Source: Zobellia barbeyronii (GTDB taxonomy: Bacteria > Bacteroidota > Bacteroidia > Flavobacteriales > Flavobacteriaceae). Taken from it: 64,000 nucleotides of DNA. The stretch spans positions 806,001-870,000 of the forward strand of contig NZ_JACATN010000001.1 in the NCBI RefSeq assembly GCF_018603515.1. The letters run 5' to 3'. A program made the position numbers and the translations under genes. Positions 16,952 through 26,411 of the stretch are shown here, piece by piece (the stretch's first letter is position 1; each line of letters starts with the position of its first letter). The notes beneath the pieces are model-generated. The model saw nothing but the letters and a program-made list of their open reading frames with translations. It was not told where the DNA came from and did no database searches.

Positions 16952-19261
16952 ATGAAAGTCTGCATAGCCGAAAAACCATCTGTAGCAAGAGAAATTGCTT
17001 CCGTTCTTGGGTGTAACACCAAACGTGATGGGTATTATGAAGGCAATGGCTATGCTGTAACATATACTTTTGGACACCTTTGTACACTAAAGGAACCAAA
17101 CGATTACAAGCCCCATTGGAAAAGCTGGGATTTAAACAATTTACCAATGCTTCCAGAACGCTTTGAAACCAAAGTCTCTAAAGATTCCGGTATTACAAAA
17201 CAGTTTAAAATAATTAAACAGTTGTTTGATAAAGCAGATGTTGTTATAAACTGTGGTGATGCCGGGCAAGAAGGAGAGCTAATACAACGTTGGGTTTTAA
17301 ATCAAGCAAATTATAAAGGTAAGGTTGAAAGACTTTGGATTTCTTCACTTACTACCGAAGCCATAAAAGAAGGTTTTAATAACCTAAAGCCATCTGAAGA
17401 TTACGACAATTTATATTACGCAGGTTTTTCTCGCGCTATTGGAGATTGGCTTTTGGGTATGAATGCCACCCGTTTATACACTTTAAAACATGGTGGTTAT
17501 AAACAGGTATTATCTGTTGGTCGTGTGCAAACGCCAACATTGGCTATGTTAGTTAACCGGTTTAAGGAAATAGAAAATTTTAAACCACAACCGTACTGGG
17601 AATTGCAAACCCTCTATCGTGATACTCTATTTAGCTACGAAGAAGGGCGTTTTCTTAAGGTTGAAGATGGAGAAAAGCTAGCAAATATTGTAAAAGAACA
17701 CGATTTTGAAATTGCATCTATTACAAAGAAGGCAGGAAACGAATACGCACCAAAACTGTTTGATTTAACCGGTTTACAAGTCTATTGTAACACCAAATTT
17801 GGTTTTAGTGCAGATGAAACCTTAAAGATTGTCCAAAAACTTTACGAACAAAAAGTTGTTACTTATCCCAGAGTAGATACCACGTTTTTACCAAATGATG
17901 TATACCCAAAAATACCGGGAATACTTCAAAAATTAACAAATTACGCAGCTTTAACAGCTCCTTTGCATGGTAAAAAATTAAAGAAGACTAAAAAGGTTTT
18001 TGATGATAGCAAAGTAACGGATCACCACGCAATAATACCTACTGGGCAGCAAATGAATTTGCAGTACAACCAGCAACAGGTTTACAATATTATTGTTCGC
18101 CGTTTTATTGCCGTGTTTTATCCAGATTGTAAAGTCTCAAACACTACAGTAATTGGTAAAGCCGAAAAAGTAAAGTTTAAAACCACAGGAAAAGAGATTT
18201 TAGAAAAAGGTTGGCGTGTTGTTTTTGAAACTCCAGATTCTCCTTCTAAAGAACCTGGAATTCTACCAACTTTCGTTAAGGGTGAAAAAGGACCACATGA
18301 GCCCTCTTTTTTAGAAAAACAGACCAAGCCACCAAATCAGTTTACCGAGGCCTCCCTCCTACGTGCTATGGAAACTGCAGGGAAACAGGTTGATGATGAC
18401 GAGCTTCGCGAGATTATGAAAGAAAATGGTATTGGCCGTCCTTCTACTCGTGCCAATATTATTGAAACATTATTTCGAAGAAAATATATAAAACGGAATA
18501 AGAAGCAAGTAATCCCAACAGTTATTGGTATTCAATTAATAGACACCATTCAAAATGAATTATTAAAATCTGCTGAGCTCACTGGTAAATGGGAAAAGCA
18601 GTTAAAAGACATTGAAAAAGGAACGTTTAGTGCTGGAAGTTTCATTAAACAGATGAAACAAATGGTAGATCGTTTGGTGTACGAAGTACGAAGTGAAACC
18701 AAGAAAGCCAATATTTCGTCCGTAAATAATAAACCTGCTGGCGCAAAGAAAAAAGTAGCAAAGAAAACCTCTGGAATAACATCAGAAAAATGTCCAAAAT
18801 GTAAGAACGGGTTACTTCTTAAAGGGAAAACAGCCTATGGTTGTTCCGAATTTAAAAAGACTTGCGATTTTGTTATTCCATTTATATTTGAGGGTAAAAC
18901 CATTTCAGAAAAACAGTACGTAAGATTATTACAAAAAGGGTCTACCGTAAATTTAAAGGGCTTTAAAGTGAATGATACCACTGTTGAAGGACTTGTTAGA
19001 TTTGATGATGATTTTAAACTAAAGTTAGAGCCTAAAAAACATTTACCTCCTAAAAATGTTAATGCTTCAGCAACCACTTCAGAAGAAAATATTTGTCCAA
19101 AATGCAACAAAGGCACGATTTTAAAAGGGAAAACGGCTTATGGTTGTAGTGAATATAAAGCTGGTTGCGATTTTAGATTTAGTTATGATGAGATTCGTAA
19201 AAAAGCTAACGGGCAACAACTGACCAAGGATTTGGTTTATAAAATACTTCGAGAAAACTAA
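16952..19261 (+). CDS. topB: Type IA DNA topoisomerase (topoisomerase III, TopB-like)
   Basis: A 769-residue enzyme that passes single strands through a transient 5'-phosphotyrosine break, in recombination-intermediate resolution and decatenation. It opens with MKVCIAEKPSVAREIASVLG (Toprim strand 1). The acidic Toprim motif is at about residues 100-112 in the form NCGDAGQEGELIQ. The catalytic Tyr is Y305 in VVTYPRVDTTFLP. Late core motifs are GIGRPSTRANIIETL. Two four-Cys zinc ribbons follow at about 613 and 715, each with CPKC and KGKTAYGCSE. Length and architecture fit a Bacteroidota TopB. It is probably transcribed separately, 51 bp after the SulP gene. Confidence 0.93.
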   Translation: MKVCIAEKPSVAREIASVLGCNTKRDGYYEGNGYAVTYTFGHLCTLKEPNDYKPHWKSWDLNNLPMLPERFETKVSKDSGITKQFKIIKQLFDKADVVINCGDAGQEGELIQRWVLNQANYKGKVERLWISSLTTEAIKEGFNNLKPSEDYDNLYYAGFSRAIGDWLLGMNATRLYTLKHGGYKQVLSVGRVQTPTLAMLVNRFKEIENFKPQPYWELQTLYRDTLFSYEEGRFLKVEDGEKLANIVKEHDFEIASITKKAGNEYAPKLFDLTGLQVYCNTKFGFSADETLKIVQKLYEQKVVTYPRVDTTFLPNDVYPKIPGILQKLTNYAALTAPLHGKKLKKTKKVFDDSKVTDHHAIIPTGQQMNLQYNQQQVYNIIVRRFIAVFYPDCKVSNTTVIGKAEKVKFKTTGKEILEKGWRVVFETPDSPSKEPGILPTFVKGEKGPHEPSFLEKQTKPPNQFTEASLLRAMETAGKQVDDDELREIMKENGIGRPSTRANIIETLFRRKYIKRNKKQVIPTVIGIQLIDTIQNELLKSAELTGKWEKQLKDIEKGTFSAGSFIKQMKQMVDRLVYEVRSETKKANISSVNNKPAGAKKKVAKKTSGITSEKCPKCKNGLLLKGKTAYGCSEFKKTCDFVIPFIFEGKTISEKQYVRLLQKGSTVNLKGFKVNDTTVEGLVRFDDDFKLKLEPKKHLPPKNVNASATTSEENICPKCNKGTILKGKTAYGCSEYKAGCDFRFSYDEIRKKANGQQLTKDLVYKILREN

Positions 19262-19342
19262 ATGTGTTGGTATTGCTGGTGTTTTCTTTACACTATAGTA
19301 TTTTGACTCCCGACACACCCTGAAGAATACCTCTCTTTGAGC

Positions 19343-21370
19343 TTATGGGTAAATAATTATTCTACTATAAGAGTTGAAGTATCCTTCTAATTTTTTTGGA
19401 ATATTATCTAATGCCCCTATATGAGAAACGCTTCCTTTACGGGCAGAAACTAGGATAAAAAGGTCATTAACCTGAATTTCTTTAGAAATTATTAAAAAGT
19501 CATCCCAATTGGTCAGGTTATTAAATGTAATGGATAACTTAATTTTCCTGCTTGTTAAATACTCTTTTATATACTTTTCGGTATCATCGTTGCAATACAG
19601 CATTATGGGTACACTTATTTCAGAAGCTAGTAATACAATTTTGTCTACCCACTGTTTAAATCCCTTTTCTCTTTCAGCCATTTTTGGAACTGCTAAAAGT
19701 ATACGTCTATGGTTAGTTAAGGGCATGTGAAAATGACAGATAAATAAAATTTTATCGGTTTGGTTCAATACACTATCCATCTTTTCGCCAACCAATTTTT
19801 CTATGAATCCCGTGTTTTCTGGCCACCCCATTATAATAGTATCTACCATAGTTTCCCGCGCTGTGCGCACAATTCCCGCAGCGGGGTTGAGGTCTATGGT
19901 TGCCGCTAAATTAGCTACAGTTTCTGCAGCTGATGCTTCTTTTACCAAAAGCTCTAAACGCTCCTTGGATTTCATAATATTTTTTTCTGCTTGAATGTTG
20001 TTTGGCACTACCGTTAGAATAGTAATGGGGTGTGTAGATTTTTTGTCCTTTATTAAAATAGCGAACTCTAAGGCCTTGTCCATATTAGCAGGATTCGCAA
20101 TTGGCATTAATATATGCTCATTTTTAAAGACACTTGTTGTTGCTTGTTCATCAAATTCTTCGGCCTCTGAATCAACAACAATTCGTTTTGCCGCTTTCTC
20201 AGTAACAAACGATGCTATGATGCAGGTAAAAAGTATAAGAATTACGGTTCCGTTTAAGATATTGCTATCTAATATTTTCGCTTTATAACCCACCAGAATT
20301 ACCGCTAATGTTGCTGCAGCATGGGCACTACTGAGTCCAAAAATCAAATTACGTTGATTAATAGAATATTTATATACCAGTTGCGTTACAAAAGCAGCTA
20401 ACCATTTCCCAAAAATTGACACCACTGTTAGTGTAGCAGCTATAATAAGTGCCATGGGACCGCTAAGAATCACCTTTACATCTACCAACATGCCTACGCT
20501 AATTAGAAAGAATGGGATAAAAAGTGAGTTACCAATAAACTCTATGCGATTCATAAGAGCAGATGAGTGCGGTATAAGCCTATTTAATGCTAAACCTGAT
20601 ACAAATGCACCTATTATGGGTTCAAATCCTGCAACTTCGGCTAGAAAAGCAGCAAAGAAAATAATAGCTAACACAAAAATGTAATGCGAGTGTTTTTCGG
20701 TCTGCATTTTCTGAAAGAACCAAGCGGCTACTTTAGGTACTACCTTGAACATTATTAATGAAAAGACAATGAGAGAAACAATCATCTTAACCCAGAAGCC
20801 TAAACCTAAGTTACCTTCATGAGACCCCATAATTACCGCTAAGATGAGTAGAACGGCAGTGTCTGTCAATATGGTTCCCCCTACTGTTATGGCCACAGCC
20901 TGATTCTTAGAAACCCCAATCCTACTCACTATAGGATAAGTCACCAAGGTATGTGTAGAAAACATACTTGCTGTCAAAAAACTAGCATCCACACCATATC
21001 CTAAAACATAGTGGCAAACCGGAAAACCTACAATCATAGGAATACTAAAGGTTAGAAGACCAAAAAGTAAACTTTTGTTTCTGTACGCCCTAAACTCATT
21101 AATGTCCAATTCTAATCCGGCAATGAACATAATATACAAAAGCCCAATGGTAGAAAAGACTTGTACAAAAAGCCCTTCTTCTAACAACTGTAACCCGTGA
21201 GGTCCTATAATAATACCTGATAGGATGAGGCCAATAATTCCGGGTACACGAATCTTGCTCAGCAATATGGGCGCCAGAAGTATGATAAAAAGAATTAGGG
21301 AAAATATTAAAACAGGGTTGTCCAGTGGCAACCTGAAGTGTTCACTCAAATGATTTAAAAATTCTTCCAT
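19343..21370 (-). CDS. CPA2-type cation:proton antiporter with C-terminal Usp-like domain
   Basis: A 675-residue membrane protein. Residues 20 to about 390 form twelve to thirteen helices with KefB/CPA2 landmarks: PILLSKIRVPGIIGLILSG, IGPHGLQLL, STIGLLYIMFIAGLELD, TDTAVLLILAV and GFEPIIGAFVSGLALNR. After about residue 410 a soluble tail starts with FKNEHILMPIANPANMDKAL and contains VDTIIMGWPENTGFIEKLVG, a universal-stress-protein-like fold. Usp tails on antiporters are thought to sense nucleotides and control ion flux. With the RCK-bearing antiporter, the Usp tandem and SulP it forms a loose ion-homeostasis neighbourhood. The exact cation cannot be read from the sequence. Confidence 0.87.
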   Translation of the reverse strand: MEEFLNHLSEHFRLPLDNPVLIFSLILFIILLAPILLSKIRVPGIIGLILSGIIIGPHGLQLLEEGLFVQVFSTIGLLYIMFIAGLELDINEFRAYRNKSLLFGLLTFSIPMIVGFPVCHYVLGYGVDASFLTASMFSTHTLVTYPIVSRIGVSKNQAVAITVGGTILTDTAVLLILAVIMGSHEGNLGLGFWVKMIVSLIVFSLIMFKVVPKVAAWFFQKMQTEKHSHYIFVLAIIFFAAFLAEVAGFEPIIGAFVSGLALNRLIPHSSALMNRIEFIGNSLFIPFFLISVGMLVDVKVILSGPMALIIAATLTVVSIFGKWLAAFVTQLVYKYSINQRNLIFGLSSAHAAATLAVILVGYKAKILDSNILNGTVILILFTCIIASFVTEKAAKRIVVDSEAEEFDEQATTSVFKNEHILMPIANPANMDKALEFAILIKDKKSTHPITILTVVPNNIQAEKNIMKSKERLELLVKEASAAETVANLAATIDLNPAAGIVRTARETMVDTIIMGWPENTGFIEKLVGEKMDSVLNQTDKILFICHFHMPLTNHRRILLAVPKMAEREKGFKQWVDKIVLLASEISVPIMLYCNDDTEKYIKEYLTSRKIKLSITFNNLTNWDDFLIISKEIQVNDLFILVSARKGSVSHIGALDNIPKKLEGYFNSYSRIIIYP

Positions 21371-21572
21371 AGGTTTCCAAATTAAAAATCACATAAACTC
21401 AAAGTGAGTTTTTTCGTAAAAACCCAACTTATTTGCGCTACAAAAACTCAACGAGAGCAATGGCTAAAAAACAACAAAAATTGATCTGTATTTGTTAAAA
21501 AAAACCCAATAAATAGCTATCGTTCAAATATCTATAGTGCTTTTAATACTTTGTTATTCTTAATTTATCTAG

Positions 21573-22433
21573 ATGAAACTATACCCCATAGAAACAGGAA
21601 ATTTTAAACTAGATGGTGGTGCTATGTTCGGCGTAGTACCAAAAGCCATTTGGCAACGTACGAACCCCGCAGATGTCAACAATCAAATAGATATTGCCGC
21701 TCGCAGTCTGCTTATTGAAGATGGTAATAGGCTTATTTTGATTGATACAGGAATGGGCAACAAACAGCCCGATAAATTTTTTGGCTATTACAACCTTTGG
21801 GGAAACCATTCTATTGATAGCTCTCTTAAGAAATTGGGTTTTCATCGGGATGATATTACGGATGTCTTCTTAACACACCTGCATTTTGACCATTGCGGAG
21901 GATGTATTCAATGGAACAAAGACAGAACCGGCTATGAACCCGCATTCAAAAATGCTACGTTTTGGACGAACGAAGACCACTGGAAATGGGCTACAGAACC
22001 CAATGCACGTGAAAAAGCTTCCTTTTTGAAGGAAAACCTTCTACCGATGCAAGAAAGCGGACAATTAAAATTCATTGAAAGAACATCGGACAAGTTCCAG
22101 AGTGAATCAGAATTAGGTTTTGGATTTCACTTTGTAGATGGCCATACGGACAAGCAGATGTTGCCTCAGATTTCATATAAAGGAAAACAATTGGTATTTA
22201 TGGCCGATTTATTACCCACCGTAGGACATATTCCTCTGCCTTATGTAATGGGCTATGATACCAGACCTCTTTTAACCCTCGCAGAAAAAGAACTGTTTCT
22301 AAACAGAGCTGTTCAAGAAGAATATATACTGTTTTTTGAGCATGATGCACACAATCAGCTATGTACTCTTAAACAAACCGAAAAAGGAGTGAGATTAAAT
22401 AAAATCTACACCTTTGATCAAGTTTTTAATTGA
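21573..22433 (+). CDS. Metallo-beta-lactamase-fold hydrolase
   Basis: A 286-residue soluble protein with the zinc-binding signature THLHFDHCGG (about residues 101-110, the HxHxDH motif). Two further ligand regions follow: VDGHTDKQMLPQ, with the His of motif 3, and FMADLLPTVGHIPLP, with the bridging Asp. FFEHDAHNQLC carries a late His. The layout with IDTGMGNKQPDKFF near the N terminus resembles lactonase or glyoxalase-II-like subfamilies such as AttM/AiiA. The real substrate is open. There is no signal peptide. It is a single gene between a leftward antiporter and the subtilase operon. Confidence 0.82.
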   Translation: MKLYPIETGNFKLDGGAMFGVVPKAIWQRTNPADVNNQIDIAARSLLIEDGNRLILIDTGMGNKQPDKFFGYYNLWGNHSIDSSLKKLGFHRDDITDVFLTHLHFDHCGGCIQWNKDRTGYEPAFKNATFWTNEDHWKWATEPNAREKASFLKENLLPMQESGQLKFIERTSDKFQSESELGFGFHFVDGHTDKQMLPQISYKGKQLVFMADLLPTVGHIPLPYVMGYDTRPLLTLAEKELFLNRAVQEEYILFFEHDAHNQLCTLKQTEKGVRLNKIYTFDQVFN

Positions 22434-22826
22434 AGCAATTTGGTCGTTCAATTAAAAAAAGAGGGTAAAAGGAAATATTATATCGTATACGAAATCACAT
22501 TTTTATCCGTATTTTATGATATTAGGGATGATAATATATTTTCCTAGAGTCTAAGGCTTGGAAAATTCATCATACTAAAAACAAATAGCTTCAACAGTAT
22601 AAAAATGGTTGTGGTTTTGTTCTAATTCTTAGAAATATCAAACCATTTTCCGATAAAAAAATCATAAAAACATTATGATTTGGTTAAAAAATTGTGCCAA
22701 ATCTTACCTTTGCAGCCATTTATGTTAAACTACTAAGTTGGTTCACGGGCAAATAAAGCCTCTTTTTAACAAGTTACCTTCTCTAGTTTTATAGCAAAAA
22801 ACAAACACTAAACTCAATTCAATTAT
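22434..22826. other. 393-bp spacer with subtilase promoter
   Basis: Apart from the promoter at 22679-22712 and a leader of about 110 bases, only AT-rich sequence without a coding or RNA signal is visible. Confidence 0.5.
22679..22712 (+). promoter_or_regulatory. Promoter of the subtilase-M1 peptidase operon
   Basis: TTTG (22679-22682) and a perfect TACCTTTG (22705-22712) lie 22 bases apart, followed by CAGCC, the usual sequence around Bacteroidota start sites. The leader is about 110 bases. Confidence 0.65.
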
Positions 22827-24458
22827 ATGACTTCATTTTTTTCAAAACCTTTATTAGGTTTATCTGCCGCCCTTGTTCTTATGGGTTGTGGCTCTACAGC
22901 GTTAGTATCTACTCCAATTGAAAGTATTGATACTACTCCTTTAAAAATATCCGATTTAACCGATGCCCAGAAAAAGAATTGGGGTCATTTAGACCTTGTT
23001 TCCGATACTATTCCTGGTATGAGCGTTGATAAGGCTTATTCTGAAATTATTAAGAACAGAAAGGGTGAAACGGTTATTGTTGCCGTTCTTGATTCTGGTA
23101 TGGATTTAAAGCATGAAGATTTAGCCGATGTAATCTGGACAAATAAAGCTGAAAAAGCAGGTGATGGTATAGACAATGACAAGAATGGTTATGTAGATGA
23201 TATTCACGGATACAACTTTTTAGGCGAATCGTATAACGAGCAGCTAGAAGCTACCCGTATTGTAAGATTAAAGTTAGGCGATGCTAAATTACAGGCAAGA
23301 GCCAAAACAAAGGTTGATACGGAATACCAGACAGCGAGTCAACAAAAACAACAGTACGAGCAAATTTTTCAAACTGTTAAGAATGCCGATGATGCCGTTA
23401 AAAAGGAATTAGGAAAAGACCTTTACACTGCAGAAGACTTAGCAGGAATCGAAACAACAGATGCCGCTATGCAGCAAAATATTGCCATTTTATCTCAGAT
23501 GTTGAGTTACGAAGACTCAATTCCTGTGGTTCTAGAACAAGTTGAAGCGGGCATCAAACATTTCTCTGATCAATTGAACTACAACTACAATGTAGATTTT
23601 AATGGTCGTAAAGAAGTAGGAGATGATCCTTATGACATTAATGACCTTGGTTACGGTAACGGAAACCCACAGAATCGTCAAGAAGATGAAAGCCATGGTA
23701 CACACGTTGCTGGTATTATAGGTGCAAAACGTAATAATGGTATAGGCGCAAATGGTGTTGCCAATAACGTTGCAATTATGAGTATACGTGCCGTTCCTAA
23801 CGGTGATGAATATGATAAAGACATTGCTTTAGGTATTCGCTATGCAGTAGATAACGGAGCCAAAGTTATAAACGGTAGTTTCGGGAAATCTTTTTCTCCT
23901 GAAGCTAAATGGGTTTATGATGCCATTAAATATGCAGCAGATAAAGATGTTCTTTTTGTACATGCAGCAGGTAATGAAGGTGCAGATTTAGATAACCCTG
24001 CCAACCCTAACTTTCCAAATGACCAAGTAGACAACGGTCCTGAAATTGCGGACAATGTTCTTACAGTAGGTGCATTATCATCTAAATACGGTTCTCAAAT
24101 GGTTGCTTCTTTCTCTAACTATGGTGATGTAAACGTTGATGTTTTTGCTCCAGGTGATGAAATATATTCATCAATGCCAGGTAACGAATATGAATTTCAA
24201 GGAGGTACTTCAATGGCTTCTCCTGCTGTTGCCGGTGTTGCTGCTTTAATTCGTTCTTACTATCCAAAATTGACCGCTTCTCAAGTAAAGCATATCATTA
24301 TGGAGTCTGGTCTTGCACCAACAACAAAAGTAATTTTAAGTGGTGATGCTGCTAAAACGGCCACCTTGGATGAAGTTTCAACCTCGGGAAAAATTGTAAA
24401 TGCTTACAATGCACTTATCATGGCAGACAACGTATCTACCGGTAAAATAAAACTATAA
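22827..24458 (+). CDS. S8 family (subtilisin-like) lipoprotein peptidase
   Basis: A 543-residue secreted serine peptidase. The signal peptide ends in the lipobox VLMGCG (Cys about 21), so it is membrane-anchored. The catalytic triad is complete: Asp in VAVLDSGMDLKHEDLAD (about residue 88), His in ESHGTHVAGIIGA (about 290) and Ser in GGTSMASPAVAGVAAL (about 461). The Asp-His distance is about 200 residues against about 30 in subtilisin, so a charged, helical insertion of about 170 residues lies between them, rich in Lys, Gln and Ala. There is no T9SS C-terminal domain and no I9 propeptide that I recognise. The M1 peptidase follows after six bases, so they form an operon. Confidence 0.92.
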   Translation: MTSFFSKPLLGLSAALVLMGCGSTALVSTPIESIDTTPLKISDLTDAQKKNWGHLDLVSDTIPGMSVDKAYSEIIKNRKGETVIVAVLDSGMDLKHEDLADVIWTNKAEKAGDGIDNDKNGYVDDIHGYNFLGESYNEQLEATRIVRLKLGDAKLQARAKTKVDTEYQTASQQKQQYEQIFQTVKNADDAVKKELGKDLYTAEDLAGIETTDAAMQQNIAILSQMLSYEDSIPVVLEQVEAGIKHFSDQLNYNYNVDFNGRKEVGDDPYDINDLGYGNGNPQNRQEDESHGTHVAGIIGAKRNNGIGANGVANNVAIMSIRAVPNGDEYDKDIALGIRYAVDNGAKVINGSFGKSFSPEAKWVYDAIKYAADKDVLFVHAAGNEGADLDNPANPNFPNDQVDNGPEIADNVLTVGALSSKYGSQMVASFSNYGDVNVDVFAPGDEIYSSMPGNEYEFQGGTSMASPAVAGVAALIRSYYPKLTASQVKHIIMESGLAPTTKVILSGDAAKTATLDEVSTSGKIVNAYNALIMADNVSTGKIKL

Positions 24459-24464
24459 TATACC

Positions 24465-26324
24465 ATGAAGTATTTTTTTAAAGGAATTGCCGCCGTAATG
24501 TTCCTATTGGGCCAGACGGTGGTTGCGCAAAATAGTTCATACTGGCAACAACATGTGGATTACCACATGGAGGTTGATATGAACGTAGATGACTTTCTGT
24601 ACACGGGTACTCAAAAACTAGTTTATACAAACAATTCTCCCGACGAGCTTACTCGCGTTTACTATCACTTATTTTTCAACGCCTTTCAACCAGGTAGCGA
24701 AATGGATATGCGCTTACAAAGCATTCCTGATCCAGATGGTAGAATGACCGATGAAGAAAAGAACAGCCGTATTGCTGCTTTGAAAGAAAACGAAATCGGT
24801 TATCTGCATGCTACGTCACTTACGCAAGATGGCGCTAAAGTAAATTTTGTTGAAGAAGAAACCATTTTGGTAGTCGAATTGGCAAAACCGATTCCTCCAG
24901 GTGGGAAAACCACCTTTGAAATGGAATTTAAAGGTCAGGTTCCTGTTCAAGTGCGTCGTTCTGGTAGAAACAGCGCCGAAGGCGTTGCCCTATCTATGAG
25001 CCAATGGTATCCAAAATTAGCCGAATACGATTTTGAAGGCTGGCATGCTGATCCATACATTGCACGTGAATTTCAAGGCGTGTGGGGTGATTTTGATGTA
25101 AAGCTTACTATAGACAAGGATTATGTAGTTGGAGGCTCTGGCTATCTTCAAAACCCTCAAGAGATTGGTCATGGGTACGAAGCACCGGGCACCAAAGTGA
25201 AAAAACAAAAAGGAAAAACCCTTACTTGGCACTTTAAAGCACCAATGGTTCATGATTTTATGTGGGCAGCCGATCCTGAATATATCCACGATACTTTCCA
25301 AGTTGAGAATGGACCTATGCTCCACTTCCTATACAAAGACAATAAGGATATTTTAGATAACTGGAAGAAGCTTCAGCCTAAGACTGCTGAGTTTATGAAG
25401 TTCTTTAGTAAGAACATTGGGGAGTACCCTTACGAGCAATATTCTGTTATTCAAGGAGGTGATGGTGGTATGGAATATGCCATGGCAACTTTAATTACAG
25501 GAGAACGCAAGTTTGGAAGCCTGGCCGGTGTAACTGCACACGAATTGGCGCATTCTTGGTTTCAACATATTTTAGCTACCAACGAATCCAAGCATGAATG
25601 GATGGATGAAGGATTTACAACCTTTATCTCTACGTTAGCTATGAACGAAGTAATGGGAGAGAACAAGGAAAATCCTTTTGAAGGTACCTACAAAGGCTAT
25701 TACAATTTGGTTAATTCTGGTAAGGAGCAACCTCAAACGACCCATGCAGATCGTTATGACCTTAATTTTGCCTATGGTATTGCTGCCTATAGCAAAGGTT
25801 CTATATTCTTGTCTCAACTTGGTTATATCATCGGTCAGGACAAGCTAATGGAGACCATTCGTAAGTACTATGAAGATTTCAAGTTTAAGCATCCTGTTCC
25901 CAACGATATCAAACGTACTGCCGAAAAGGTATCGGGAATGGAATTAGATTGGTATTTAACAGATTGGACCCAAACTACGAACACTATAGATTACGGTATT
26001 ACCGAGGTTAAGGATAATGCTGGTAAAACCGAGGTTTCTATGGTGCGTACAGGAAATATGCCAATGCCTCTAGATATTTTAGTGATCTATGCAGATGATA
26101 CAAAAGAGACATTTTACGCCCCATTACGAATGATGCGAGGCGAAAAAGAAAATCCTTATCCACAAATAAACCGAACGGTATTAGAAGATTGGCCTTGGGC
26201 ACAATCTAACTACAGCTTTACAATTAGTAAGCCAATTGCTAGTATTAAAGCAGTAGTACTAGACCCTTCTCAACTTATGGCCGATATTAACCAAGAGGAT
26301 AATGTTTGGCAGAATACAAAGTAA
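24465..26324 (+). CDS. M1 family metallopeptidase
   Basis: A 619-residue zinc aminopeptidase-type enzyme with a cleavable signal peptide (MKYFFKGIAAVMFLLGQTVVAQ), hence periplasmic or exported. The zinc site HELAHSWFQH is at about residue 359, with the third ligand Glu in WMDEGFTTFIS 18 residues later. The substrate-recognition GGMEYAMAT takes the place of the classic GAMEN at about 335. The N-terminal saddle beta domain is present (YTGTQKLVYTNNSP). The protein is shorter than eukaryotic M1 enzymes and lacks an evident ARM/HEAT domain. It is co-transcribed with the S8 lipoprotein, which suggests combined extracellular protein or peptide turnover. Confidence 0.92.
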   Translation: MKYFFKGIAAVMFLLGQTVVAQNSSYWQQHVDYHMEVDMNVDDFLYTGTQKLVYTNNSPDELTRVYYHLFFNAFQPGSEMDMRLQSIPDPDGRMTDEEKNSRIAALKENEIGYLHATSLTQDGAKVNFVEEETILVVELAKPIPPGGKTTFEMEFKGQVPVQVRRSGRNSAEGVALSMSQWYPKLAEYDFEGWHADPYIAREFQGVWGDFDVKLTIDKDYVVGGSGYLQNPQEIGHGYEAPGTKVKKQKGKTLTWHFKAPMVHDFMWAADPEYIHDTFQVENGPMLHFLYKDNKDILDNWKKLQPKTAEFMKFFSKNIGEYPYEQYSVIQGGDGGMEYAMATLITGERKFGSLAGVTAHELAHSWFQHILATNESKHEWMDEGFTTFISTLAMNEVMGENKENPFEGTYKGYYNLVNSGKEQPQTTHADRYDLNFAYGIAAYSKGSIFLSQLGYIIGQDKLMETIRKYYEDFKFKHPVPNDIKRTAEKVSGMELDWYLTDWTQTTNTIDYGITEVKDNAGKTEVSMVRTGNMPMPLDILVIYADDTKETFYAPLRMMRGEKENPYPQINRTVLEDWPWAQSNYSFTISKPIASIKAVVLDPSQLMADINQEDNVWQNTK

Positions 26325-26360
26325 TTGACAACGAAAAGTCGTTATATTTTATTCAATGAT

Positions 26361-26368
26361 TAGATTTG
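26361..26368 (+). promoter_or_regulatory. -7 element (TAGATTTG) ahead of rnpA
   Basis: A perfect TAnnTTTG match followed by CAATTGCC. No -33 box is seen at normal spacing. The implied start site falls inside the terminator hairpin at 26371-26395, so promoter and terminator are interleaved. Confidence 0.4.
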
Positions 26369-26369
26369 C

Positions 26370-26400
26370 AATTGCCCCCGTAGAACGGGGGCAATTTTTT
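26370..26400 (+). terminator. Intrinsic terminator after the M1 peptidase gene
   Basis: The GC-rich stem ATTGCCCCCG/CGGGGGCAAT (26371-26380 with 26386-26395) has a TAGAA loop and is followed by a T run. It lies 46 bases after the peptidase stop and 12 bases before the rnpA start. Confidence 0.88.
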
Positions 26401-26411
26401 AAAATACCTTT

